Positions 25,932 to 34,593 of a stretch of 64,000 bases of DNA are shown piece by piece. A model generated the notes under the pieces. That model was not told the DNA's origin. It did not search any database and saw only the letters and a program-made list of their open reading frames with translations. Origin of the DNA: JALZUE01 sp051251725 (GTDB taxonomy: Bacteria; Pseudomonadota; Gammaproteobacteria; Enterobacterales; Alteromonadaceae). The DNA lies in contig JBPOFN010000004.1 of assembly GCA_051251725.1 (NCBI GenBank), positions 124,001 to 188,000 of the forward strand, read 5' to 3'. Made by a program: the position numbers and the translations under genes. Each line of letters opens with the position of its first letter. Position 1 is the stretch's first letter.

Positions 25932-28900
25932 ATGAGAGTGCAACAATATAAAAGAACTAAGTTAGCAACGAGCTTAGCACTAGTTTTAGGCTCAGTTTCT
26001 TACTTACCAGCCCAAGTTATGGCCGCAGAGCCAGAGGCTGCTGTTGAAGTGATTGAAATTGTCGGAATTCGTTCGAGTATTCGAGAATCAACGCGAATGA
26101 AGCGTGATGCTATGGGGGTTGTCGATGCTATTTCAGCGGAAGATATAGGTAAATTTCCTGATACCAACTTAGCTGAGTCATTACAACGGATCACGGGTGT
26201 TTCAATTAGCCGTAACAACGGTGAAGGTTCAAAAGTTACGATCCGTGGTTTTGGCGCAGACAAAAATATGGTGACCTTAAATAATCGTATGTTACCAGCG
26301 GGCGGTACATTTGGTAATGACCAAGGTACGTCTCGAGCGTTTGATTTTGCTAATATCGCCTCAGAAAGTGTTAGCTCTTTAGAAGTATTTAAAACCGGTA
26401 AAGCAAGTATTACTACTGGCGGTTTAGGTGGCACAGTTAATATTAACACCACTAAACCACTACAAGGCGAAGCCGGCTTTAAAGCTAATGTTGGTGTTAA
26501 AGCCGTACATGATACGACCAATCGTGTTGGTAATGATTTTACCCCTGAAATGTCTGGAATTTTTAGCTTTTCTGATGATGACCGTGAATATGGTATTTCA
26601 TTAAGTATGAGTTATCAGGAGCGTGACAGTGGCAACTTAGATGGTTCTGTACCCGATTGGCGTATGGGTGAATACGAAGCCGGAAATACTTTAGATATCG
26701 TCCCTGGTGGCGAAATAGTGAATGAACCGGCTGAAGGCCAACTTTATGCTATTGCCAATGCTGTTAACTATAACTTTTCAGATAATAAGCGTGTTCGTGA
26801 TAACGCTCAGTTAACCTTGCAATATCGTGTTTTAGATAACTTATTAGCGACGGTTGATTACACCTACGCGCAAAACGATTTAGAAAATAGCAGTGGTCAA
26901 AAAGGTGCATGGTCGACTAAAAAGTACGACAAAGTAATTTTTGATACCAACCAAGATATCGCCACGGCAATTTATTTGTCTGAGCCATTAACAGGCACAA
27001 AAGATAATACTTTTGAGCAGCAGCACAAGCACCAAGTAAACACCTTAAAATCTTTGGGTATTAATTTAGAATTTGAAGTTAATGATGAATTAACATTAGG
27101 TTTAGATATTCATGACTCAACGATGGAGAGTTTACCTGGCGCTTCTTATGGCGGCAGTGAGCTTAAGCTTTCAATGGCAGCGCCCATTGGTAAACATCAA
27201 ATATTTGATTTTACCCATCCGCTACCACGTACTGAATTACAAATTGATGATAGCCTGAAAGGCAATAATGACGGCATTTACAATAAAGAAGATTTAGGTT
27301 CACAAATCACTCGTATTGCTTATTCAACTCAAGAAACAAACATTAAACAGATTCAATTTGACGGTACTTATGAGTTTGAGCAAGGTACGTTAGATTTTGG
27401 TATAGATCATCGTTCATCTGAGCTTAAACAGCAGCATTCTCAAAGCCGTGTCTGGTTAGGTCGTTGGGGAGTTCAATTCCCTGGAGATATTCCAGAAGAC
27501 TTAATTGAAGACTTTAATATTGTTGCTCAGTTTGATGAATTTGATACCAGCACTCATGATCAAGTTGGCTTTAAAGCAAAAGATGTTATTGCTTTAGGCA
27601 AGTGGGCTCATGACGCTTTTGATGCGCCATTCACAACGGATCCGAACTTGGATCAAAACCATCGCGTCACAGAAGATATGACGGCTGTGTATTTCCAATT
27701 TGCCGTTCAAGCTGAACTTAATGATATGCCAGTTAATATTCTTGCTGGTGTACGTTATGAAAGTACTGACGTAACTTCTGAGTCGGATATGTTAATACCA
27801 ACTCGTTTAGATTGGTTAGAAAATAATGACTTTTTATTAGTGCGTGACGATGTATTAAGTCCGTTTGCCAAAGATACAAGTTATGACCATGTCTTACCAA
27901 GCTTAGATTTTGATATTGGTTTAACCGATAAATTAAAAGCGCGTTTTTCATATAGCCAAACTATTGCTCGCCCAAGCTACGGTAGCTTACGTTCTGGTGT
28001 TTCAGGTATGAACTCAACGGGGCCAACACTTGATGGTGGTACTTCAAATGCAAGTGCTTCTAACCCGAGCTTAGTGCCGCTTCACTCTAATAACTTAGAT
28101 TTATCATTCGAATATTATATGAATGATACTAACTATGTTTCGGTTGGTTTCTTTGAAAAACGGGTAAATAACTTTATTGGTACCGAGCAAATCGAAGAAG
28201 AACATTTTGGTTTACGCGATGTTACTAATGGCCCGCGCGCAAAAGCGGCCATTAAAGAATTAGGTAATATTGGTGAACCAGTAACCGAAGATACCTTATT
28301 TGTGATGACGGCTGTGCTTGATAATCCGGCCGACTTTCCAAATGGTGCGGCGGATTATAAAACTGATGCCCAAGACCCATCGTTTTCTGCCGCTGTTTCA
28401 TCTAGCTATGATTTAGTCGCGGATGAAAATGACCCTTATTATAAGTTTTTAACCAGCCGTCCGGTTAACAATAAAAGCGCCAACATTCACGGTTTTGAAT
28501 TTGCTGGTCAGTATTTTTTTGGTGAATCAGGTTATGGTTTAGCGGCTAACTACACTATTGTTCGCGGTGATATTGGGTTTGATAACTTATTATTAGGTGA
28601 GTCTCAATTTGCTTTAACGGGTTTAAGTGATACCGCTAATGTTGTTCTAATGTATGAGCAAGATGGTTTACAGGCACGTGTTGCTTATAACTGGCGTGAT
28701 AACTACCTAGCGGGTACTTCACAAGGTTCTGCTCGCAGTTCATTAAATGTTGAAGCCCACGGTCAAGTAGATATGAATGTCAGTTATCAGTTTAACGATG
28801 ACTTATCATTATTTGTTGAAGCAATAAACGTAACTAATGAAAGTGGTCGTACTTATGGTCGTAGCCCAGTTCATGTTTGGAACGTTTATGATCTTGGTGC

Positions 28901-28934
28901 TCGTTATCAAATCGGTGCACGTTATAAGTTTTAA
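25932..28934 (+). CDS. TonB-dependent outer-membrane receptor 1
   Basis: A 1000-residue receptor with a signal peptide (cleaved near AQVMA|AEPE), a TonB-box-like segment VEVIEIVGIR, a plug domain (about residues 45-180; DAISAEDIGKFPDTNLAESL, KVTIRGFG) and a 22-strand-type barrel ending in the C-terminal Phe of GARYKF. The plug sequence is typical of the carbohydrate-linked TonB receptors of Alteromonadales and Xanthomonadales. Inferred role: uptake of oligosaccharides made by the nearby enzymes. A terminator follows, then a SapC-like gene. Confidence 0.93.
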   Translation: MRVQQYKRTKLATSLALVLGSVSYLPAQVMAAEPEAAVEVIEIVGIRSSIRESTRMKRDAMGVVDAISAEDIGKFPDTNLAESLQRITGVSISRNNGEGSKVTIRGFGADKNMVTLNNRMLPAGGTFGNDQGTSRAFDFANIASESVSSLEVFKTGKASITTGGLGGTVNINTTKPLQGEAGFKANVGVKAVHDTTNRVGNDFTPEMSGIFSFSDDDREYGISLSMSYQERDSGNLDGSVPDWRMGEYEAGNTLDIVPGGEIVNEPAEGQLYAIANAVNYNFSDNKRVRDNAQLTLQYRVLDNLLATVDYTYAQNDLENSSGQKGAWSTKKYDKVIFDTNQDIATAIYLSEPLTGTKDNTFEQQHKHQVNTLKSLGINLEFEVNDELTLGLDIHDSTMESLPGASYGGSELKLSMAAPIGKHQIFDFTHPLPRTELQIDDSLKGNNDGIYNKEDLGSQITRIAYSTQETNIKQIQFDGTYEFEQGTLDFGIDHRSSELKQQHSQSRVWLGRWGVQFPGDIPEDLIEDFNIVAQFDEFDTSTHDQVGFKAKDVIALGKWAHDAFDAPFTTDPNLDQNHRVTEDMTAVYFQFAVQAELNDMPVNILAGVRYESTDVTSESDMLIPTRLDWLENNDFLLVRDDVLSPFAKDTSYDHVLPSLDFDIGLTDKLKARFSYSQTIARPSYGSLRSGVSGMNSTGPTLDGGTSNASASNPSLVPLHSNNLDLSFEYYMNDTNYVSVGFFEKRVNNFIGTEQIEEEHFGLRDVTNGPRAKAAIKELGNIGEPVTEDTLFVMTAVLDNPADFPNGAADYKTDAQDPSFSAAVSSSYDLVADENDPYYKFLTSRPVNNKSANIHGFEFAGQYFFGESGYGLAANYTIVRGDIGFDNLLLGESQFALTGLSDTANVVLMYEQDGLQARVAYNWRDNYLAGTSQGSARSSLNVEAHGQVDMNVSYQFNDDLSLFVEAINVTNESGRTYGRSPVHVWNVYDLGARYQIGARYKF

Positions 28935-28982
28935 TTAAAACGGAGCTAATTGCTCTCAGTTTTAACATCTAAACTAAAATCA

Positions 28983-29006
28983 GAAGCCGCATATTGCGGC
29001 TTCTTT
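28983..29006 (+). terminator. Terminator after TonB receptor 1
   Basis: A perfect 8-bp stem GAAGCCGC / GCGGCTTC with loop ATATT followed by TTTATT, 48 bp past the receptor stop codon. It separates the receptor from the SapC-like gene. Confidence 0.8.
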
Positions 29007-29086
29007 ATTCTGCGTATCTAGCAAGTACAAAAATGATTAACCATCAGATGCTAGCTATCAGATGCAGTAAAAAGCGAGAAGTGAAA

Positions 29087-29827
29087 ATGGCCTACCAATT
29101 ATTGAATAACATCAGCCACCAAAAGACAAAAATTAACCAAGGTTATTGTGCTGCTTGGGGGCATCAAGTGAGTAGTGTTGTTACTTTTATTACGGAATTT
29201 GGTGATATCCATAAAGAGTATCCAATATTATTTAATCGTAACTCTGAGACAAAAAAATATCATGCGATCGCGCTATTGGGCTTTGAAGAGCACGAAAACC
29301 TCTTTTTAGATGACAATGTTCGCCATGGCTGGAGCGCCCATTATATTCCTGGGGTTATTGCCAAGGGGCCGTTTTTAATAGGCTACCAAGATCAATCACA
29401 CGATGGTGGTAATGAGCAAACACCGGTCATTCATCTTGATATGGCAGATCCGCGGGTTAATACCGAGCATGGTGTCGATATTTTTTTATCACACGGCGGT
29501 AATAGTGAATATATTACAAGTATCAGCCGCATTTTACAGGGCATAAATAAAGGCATCACACTGAGTGAAGAAATGTTCATCGCCTTTGAATATTTTGATT
29601 TAATTGAGCCATTATCGATTGAAATAGAATTACCTGATGAAGGCACACATGTCGTACAAGGAAGTTATACCATCAGCCAAGAAAAGCTTGCGGCACTAGA
29701 TGGCAAAGCTTTAGCACAATTAAATAAAGCCGGCTTCTTACAAGCAGCCTTTCTCGTTGTTTCATCGTTAAGTAATATTAATCATTTAATCCAAAAGAAA
29801 AGCCGCGTTTATAAGCTTTTGGGTTGA
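29087..29827 (+). CDS. SapC-like protein
   Basis: A 246-residue protein from the ATG at 29087; the longer frame back to a TTG lies inside the terminator hairpin and is rejected. It matches the SapC family: YPILFNRNSETKKYHAIALLGF near residue 45, HYIPGVIAKGPFLIG near 85, and the C-terminal FLQAAFLVVSSLSNINHLIQKK. The name comes from a Campylobacter S-layer locus, but the function is unknown. SapC genes often follow TonB receptors in Caulobacter/Xanthomonas-type carbohydrate loci, as seen here. Confidence 0.8.
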   Translation: MAYQLLNNISHQKTKINQGYCAAWGHQVSSVVTFITEFGDIHKEYPILFNRNSETKKYHAIALLGFEEHENLFLDDNVRHGWSAHYIPGVIAKGPFLIGYQDQSHDGGNEQTPVIHLDMADPRVNTEHGVDIFLSHGGNSEYITSISRILQGINKGITLSEEMFIAFEYFDLIEPLSIEIELPDEGTHVVQGSYTISQEKLAALDGKALAQLNKAGFLQAAFLVVSSLSNINHLIQKKSRVYKLLG

Positions 29828-30029
29828 GATTAGCCATTTATATCTAGTCAATAATTGTGGCATTTGAATAAATCAGTCACCGACTGCCAAGATTGTGGTG
29901 TTATCATAATATATTGAAAATATTATAATTAAATGTTTTTAACACGAATTAAAAGTGCTTATTTTTAGCTAATCTAGTGAGTAGTTTTATAGTTAAGTAA
30001 AGCTGAAAGTGAAATTAAAAGGAATCTCC

Positions 30030-30608
30030 ATGAACAATAAAAATCCCGATGAAATCAACAAGGTCAGTCGACGCAAATTTATCGCTCATCTTAGCCTGCT
30101 TATCGGCGCATCGTTATCGCCGTTAGGATTACAATCACTAGCTGCCGCAGCAACTTACACACCAACTGAACAAGCACATTTTTTGTCAGCATCGCAAAAA
30201 ATAATGTTAGGGACGATAACTGACATTATTATTCCTGATACCGACACACCGGGCGCAAGTAAAGCCGGCGTGCCTGAATTTATCGAGCATATGCTTGCTA
30301 AGTTTTTATCTGGGCAAGAAGCAAAAGCATGGTTAACGGCTTTTATTGCTTTTGATCAATCAGTAAATATTGCTGGTGTTAATGGCATCAGCGGCTTTAA
30401 TGCACTATCAAAAAAACAGCAGCTTGAGGCGGTTACTACCTTAGATAATCACCTTGGCCAAGATAGCTTTTACGCGAAATTAAAAGAATTAACGGTTATT
30501 GGTTATTACACCTCAAAAATTGGCGCCAGTATTGAACTGCAATATGATCCTGTTCCTGGGCCTTATCGAGAAATTCCCTCAAAAGACATTGACCGTGCTT
30601 GGTCATAA
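30030..30608 (+). CDS. Gluconate 2-dehydrogenase subunit 3-like protein (Tat-exported)
   Basis: A 192-residue small subunit; the ATG at 30030 has AAAAGGA upstream. A twin-arginine signal VSRRKFIAHLSLLIGASLSP is followed by the subunit-3 domain (LSASQKIMLGTITDIIIPDT, GVPEFIEHMLAKFL, ELTVIGYYTSKIGAS). Family knowledge: this subunit is needed for export and maturation of a GMC flavoprotein partner that oxidises sugars in the periplasm. The partner gene follows after 15 bp. The folded pair should cross by the Tat route on this one signal, because the GMC subunit has none. Confidence 0.88.
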   Translation: MNNKNPDEINKVSRRKFIAHLSLLIGASLSPLGLQSLAAAATYTPTEQAHFLSASQKIMLGTITDIIIPDTDTPGASKAGVPEFIEHMLAKFLSGQEAKAWLTAFIAFDQSVNIAGVNGISGFNALSKKQQLEAVTTLDNHLGQDSFYAKLKELTVIGYYTSKIGASIELQYDPVPGPYREIPSKDIDRAWS

Positions 30609-30623
30609 AAAGGAGTACATAAT

Positions 30624-32312
30624 ATGAAAACAGATTTTGATGCAATTGTTGTGGGCTCTGGTATGTCAGGTGGTTATGCGGCGAAAGAGTTTTGTGAAAA
30701 AGGCTATAAAACCTTAGTGCTTGATCGCGGCAACCCGCTCAAACATGGTGAATATAAAACGGAAAGCCTGCCGCCTTGGGATATGGAGTTTAGAGGGAAG
30801 TCACCCAAGCACAACTTACTTTCCCAGCAAGCTATTCAGGAAAAATGTTATGCCCATAATGACTTTACCAAGCATCATTTTATTAATGATACTGAAAATC
30901 CTTATGAACAAGAGCAACCATTTAACTGGATTCGAAGTTCAAGCGTTGGCGGTAAATCATTATTGTGGGGGCGTCAGTCGTACCGGTGGAATAAAATAGA
31001 TTTTGAGGCGAATGCCAAAGACGGTCACGGTATTGATTGGCCGATCCGTTATGAAGATGTTGAATCTTGGTATGATTATGTTGAACCTTTTATTGGTATT
31101 TCTGGCAGTACTGAAAAATTAGCGATCTTACCCGACGGTAAATTTCTCCCTGCTTTACCGCTTAATATTGCAGAAAAAGAATTTAAAGAAAATGTAGAAA
31201 AGGCATTTCCAGGTCGTAAAGTTATTCCTGCACGTGTGGCACACTTAACTCAGCCGCAAAAAGTACATACTGACTTAGGGCGAGCTCAATGCCAAGCACG
31301 CAGCGAATGTCAACGAGGATGCTCTTGGGGCGGTTATTACTCATCGCTTTCTGGTTCATTACCGGCGGCAGCAAAAACCGGCAACATGACACTAAGAGCA
31401 AACGCCCAAGTACAAGAAGTGCTATATGATGAAAAAACAGGGCAAGCGACAGGGGTTGCCTACGTAAACACGGAAACCAATGAACGTATTACGGTAACTG
31501 CTCGTGTTGTTTTTGTGTGTGCTTCAACCTTAGCAAGTGTGCAAATATTACTTAATTCTAAGTCGAAAACCTTCCCTAATGGCATTGGTAATACTAGCGG
31601 CGTATTAGGTCACTATGTTATGGACCATATTGCCGGTGCTGGTGCGCGTGGTAATGTCCCCGGCCATTTAGATACTTATTATAAAGGTCGTCGTCCCGGC
31701 GGTGTTTATATCCCAAGGTTTCGTAATGTAGATGAACAACGCAGTGATTATTTACGCGGATATGGTTACCAAGGTCTAGCTAGTCGAGCAGGGTGGCAAA
31801 GAGCGACAAGTGAAAAAGGGCTAGGTAAGGAGTTCAAAGACGGTATTCGTGAGCCGGGCGGTTGGGGGATCATCATGTATGGTTTTGGTGAGGTATTGCC
31901 TCATTATGATAACAAGGTTTCGTTACATGCCAGTAAAAAAGATCAATGGGGTATGCCAATACTGGTGACCAATGTCGCCTTTGATAACAACGCAAAAAAA
32001 ATGAAAGCGGACATGAAAAATGCTGCGGTTGAAATGTTAACGCAAGCAGGTTTAACGGATGTTCAAGGTTATGCAAACGAGATGACCCCTGGTTCTATTA
32101 TCCATGAAATGGGCGGGGCGTGTATGGGGGTAGACCCGAAAACGTCTTACCTTAATAAGTGGAATCAAAGTCATGAAGTTAATAATTTATTTGTGACCGA
32201 TGGTGCTGCTTTTTCCTCTGTCTCCTGTGTTAATCCTTCGATTACTTTTATGGCGTTAACTGCTCGAGCCGTAGATTATGCTGACCAACAAATTAAAGCA
32301 GGGAAAATCTAG
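30624..32312 (+). CDS. GMC-family oxidoreductase (glycoside 3-dehydrogenase-like catalytic subunit)
   Basis: A 562-residue flavoprotein. The FAD-binding Rossmann motif is VVGSGMSGG (residues 9-17), the GMC signature is SSSVGGKSLLWG (105-116), and the active-site pair is H494 in HEMGGACMG and N537 in NPSITFMAL. Cysteines 223, 229 and 233 (CX5CX3C) resemble the Fe-S ligand set of FAD glucose dehydrogenases, though the spacing differs. No signal peptide, in keeping with piggy-back Tat export with the preceding subunit. I infer oxidation of a glycoside at C3. No cytochrome c subunit is present, so the electron acceptor is unknown. Confidence 0.88.
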   Translation: MKTDFDAIVVGSGMSGGYAAKEFCEKGYKTLVLDRGNPLKHGEYKTESLPPWDMEFRGKSPKHNLLSQQAIQEKCYAHNDFTKHHFINDTENPYEQEQPFNWIRSSSVGGKSLLWGRQSYRWNKIDFEANAKDGHGIDWPIRYEDVESWYDYVEPFIGISGSTEKLAILPDGKFLPALPLNIAEKEFKENVEKAFPGRKVIPARVAHLTQPQKVHTDLGRAQCQARSECQRGCSWGGYYSSLSGSLPAAAKTGNMTLRANAQVQEVLYDEKTGQATGVAYVNTETNERITVTARVVFVCASTLASVQILLNSKSKTFPNGIGNTSGVLGHYVMDHIAGAGARGNVPGHLDTYYKGRRPGGVYIPRFRNVDEQRSDYLRGYGYQGLASRAGWQRATSEKGLGKEFKDGIREPGGWGIIMYGFGEVLPHYDNKVSLHASKKDQWGMPILVTNVAFDNNAKKMKADMKNAAVEMLTQAGLTDVQGYANEMTPGSIIHEMGGACMGVDPKTSYLNKWNQSHEVNNLFVTDGAAFSSVSCVNPSITFMALTARAVDYADQQIKAGKI

Positions 32313-32325
32313 CTAGGTTAGTGTT

Positions 32326-32353
32326 AATAGGGCTTTACAAGTGTAGCCCTATT
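32326..32353. terminator. Bidirectional terminator between GMC and DUF1080-lyase genes
   Basis: Stem AATAGGGCT / AGCCCTATT with a 10-base loop in which further pairs are possible, between convergent genes. There is no long T-tract, so the assignment is moderate. Confidence 0.55.
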
Positions 32354-32427
32354 ATCACTATGTCATTTATGCAGGTTATATTTATTACTGGTTGTAGTCG
32401 TTAATACAACATAAGTTATTACGGTTG

Positions 32428-34512
32428 CTATTTGTTCAGCGACTGTAAAAACTCATCAATTGGTGGATATTTTAACGCATCTAACGCTGATAAGTTTACT
32501 GCCATTTTATTGTGGTAACCAACAATGGGGTGTCCGAGTAGTGACGAGGCCTTGCTAAATAACGGCTTAAGTTCCATCGCTATCGACTGTTCCACGCCCC
32601 CGTCAGTGATTTGTTTGAATTGCCATTGTTGTTGATGGTTGGCATAGGGCGCTAAATAAGCAAAAGCTTGTTGTAAACTACGGCCGTCTTCGGTGGTAAA
32701 TTGCCATAAATCGAGCCCTACTTGCTCGCCCATATAAGCAACTTGTACCATATCCCATAGATTTCTAACGGAATAATGAACTGATTTAGTACGACCTAAT
32801 TCTAATGGTTGGGCACCATTGGGTTGAATTTGTTTAGCAATTCTTGAGTGTTTAGCATCTTCTATTTTTGCTCTTGCTTGTTCTGTCCGTCCTAAATAAA
32901 GCATGTAAGCAATTACTTGAAAGTTATACGAATTTGAATGATTTTGCGGAATAAGATTCGCTTTTTTACCTAACGGATGATTCAATAACCATTCAAGATA
33001 ACGATTAATCCACAAGATCATGCCTTGTTTTGTTGCCGCTGGTAATATGCCTTTATTATCAAAAACTTGTAAAGCACTGATGACACTTGAAAATACTGAC
33101 CAATCAATAATTCCGGCAGCACGGCCATTGGTTAGCCCAGGTACGCCTTGACCAAAATTAATGTTGGGGTGAACGCGAGTTTCTGGGTTTAAAAACCAGG
33201 TATTTATCAGCTCTATCCCTTTTAAGGCATAGCTGTCTTGCTCAGAAAAATAGTAGGCGAAGGTTAGGCTTTCTAAGCCTGCCATAAAGTTATGCAAACG
33301 TTCATGATCGAGATCGCCACCTTGTGACACCGGATTAATAACACCATCTCGGGCTATCCAAGGTTCACCATTTTTAGAAGCAGGATCAGGCCAGCGGTAT
33401 TTTGCATAACTTAAATAATCATGTTTATTACCACTAGGTGGGGTGCGACTTTTATTAACAACAGGATCAGCAGGTAAAAGCATAAATTTATCGGCATCAC
33501 TGATTAATTGCTGATAGTGTTTTAGATAATAAGGATTGTTCTCTTTCAGCTGATTTTTAACATAGGCTAATTGCTCATCGTTATAATAAATTGACTTTTT
33601 CGCGGTGTTGGCTAAAAAATCATTATTTTGTGCGCTAAAAAGCGAATTGTAAACCTCTGGTAAACTTGATATTTGTTTGATCTTCATCTCACGATAATAG
33701 AGCTCAGCACCTTCCGATTGAATTTGTAATTCACCGTTTGTTAAGGCTTTAGTGGCATTGTCTATCGAGCCTTCAAAGACCATGACTACTTCATTATTTA
33801 CTTTGAAAATAGCTTTGTCTTCAAAAGCTATCAAGTCTATGATATTCCATTGGCCGTGCGGAGCATCATTTTCAATACTGGCACTTCTATAACTTGAAAC
33901 CGGTCGTAATGTGGCGGTAGGATCGTATCGTAAAACCCCATCAATTGGCCTGATACGTACTTTTGATGCTGGCCCTGCTAGTGGAATGTAATCGCCTATA
34001 TCTGTTTCTTGAATTTGTAATTCATGACAAATCTTCCAAACATTCCAAAACTCTCCGTGTTTGCCTTTGCAGTGAAATAATATACCACTGTCTCTTTTAC
34101 GCTCAAGCCGAGGCGCCCATTTTTTATCACCCCACTTGAATTGCATTGTTAAGTGATAGTTTTCATATTCTTTTTTACTGGTGAGGCCACCGTAAACTTC
34201 CCCCGATATTGCTAAAACAAGTTCGCCATCTTCTTCGATGGTTTTAAAAACTTGCTTAGGGTCGTTATTTAGTCCCATAGGTTGGCCAGCTTTACTGGTA
34301 ACATTTTCTGACTGGTAAGTACCGGCAGGTAAATCTTTGACAGAAGAATGTGGTACGCCTATCCATACATCCCATTGGGATAAGTCTTTGTCGAGTAAGT
34401 TTTCCCACTGTTCAGCATTTGTTGCCGATTTATTTGCGTTAGAGCCACAGCTGATAAGGCTAATACTGGCAAATAGTATTATGCCTAAACCCAGCATTTT
34501 TTCTTTAAACAT
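32428..34512 (-). CDS. DUF1080 / alginate-lyase-like fusion lipoprotein
   Basis: A 694-residue lipoprotein (signal ending SLISC, Cys about residue 22). Residues about 35-282 are a DUF1080 (3-keto-disaccharide hydrolase) domain: LLDKDLSQWDVWIGVPHSS, KWGDKKWAPRLERKRDSGIL, CHELQIQETDIGDYIPLAG. Residues about 290-690 match the alginate-lyase family fold (PL5/PL38-like): KHDYLSYAKYRWPDP, RDGVINP, WSVFSSVISAL, and a QNHSNSYNFQVIAY motif near residue 522 where related lyases carry catalytic Asn/His. The DUF1080 half is nearly a copy of the next gene. I infer cleavage of an oxidised or uronate-containing sugar in the periplasm; the substrate is unproved. Good AGGA Shine-Dalgarno. Confidence 0.82.
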   Translation of the reverse strand: MFKEKMLGLGIILFASISLISCGSNANKSATNAEQWENLLDKDLSQWDVWIGVPHSSVKDLPAGTYQSENVTSKAGQPMGLNNDPKQVFKTIEEDGELVLAISGEVYGGLTSKKEYENYHLTMQFKWGDKKWAPRLERKRDSGILFHCKGKHGEFWNVWKICHELQIQETDIGDYIPLAGPASKVRIRPIDGVLRYDPTATLRPVSSYRSASIENDAPHGQWNIIDLIAFEDKAIFKVNNEVVMVFEGSIDNATKALTNGELQIQSEGAELYYREMKIKQISSLPEVYNSLFSAQNNDFLANTAKKSIYYNDEQLAYVKNQLKENNPYYLKHYQQLISDADKFMLLPADPVVNKSRTPPSGNKHDYLSYAKYRWPDPASKNGEPWIARDGVINPVSQGGDLDHERLHNFMAGLESLTFAYYFSEQDSYALKGIELINTWFLNPETRVHPNINFGQGVPGLTNGRAAGIIDWSVFSSVISALQVFDNKGILPAATKQGMILWINRYLEWLLNHPLGKKANLIPQNHSNSYNFQVIAYMLYLGRTEQARAKIEDAKHSRIAKQIQPNGAQPLELGRTKSVHYSVRNLWDMVQVAYMGEQVGLDLWQFTTEDGRSLQQAFAYLAPYANHQQQWQFKQITDGGVEQSIAMELKPLFSKASSLLGHPIVGYHNKMAVNLSALDALKYPPIDEFLQSLNK

Positions 34513-34593
34513 GTTTCATCCTATTTAACGTTAGTTTTTTTTATTTTGGCAATCAGTATTTTAGTTACAAGTTACGACTGTGTTGCGCTGTTA

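Noticed and set aside
26000..26521. A 173-codon open frame antisense to TonB receptor 1
   Set aside because: The sense frame encodes a canonical signal peptide and plug domain; the antisense frame has no motif.
28994..29086. Longer N-terminus for the SapC-like protein from a TTG
   Set aside because: The TTG is inside a perfect terminator hairpin, and the family similarity begins at the ATG at 29087.
29087..29827. S-layer secretion role for the SapC-like protein
   Set aside because: The name is historical; there are no S-layer genes here and the context is a TonB carbohydrate locus.
32428..34512. Plain alginate lyase for alginate use
   Set aside because: No other alginate genes (PL6, PL7, PL17, DEH reductase, KdgK) are in the window, and the fusion to DUF1080 points elsewhere.
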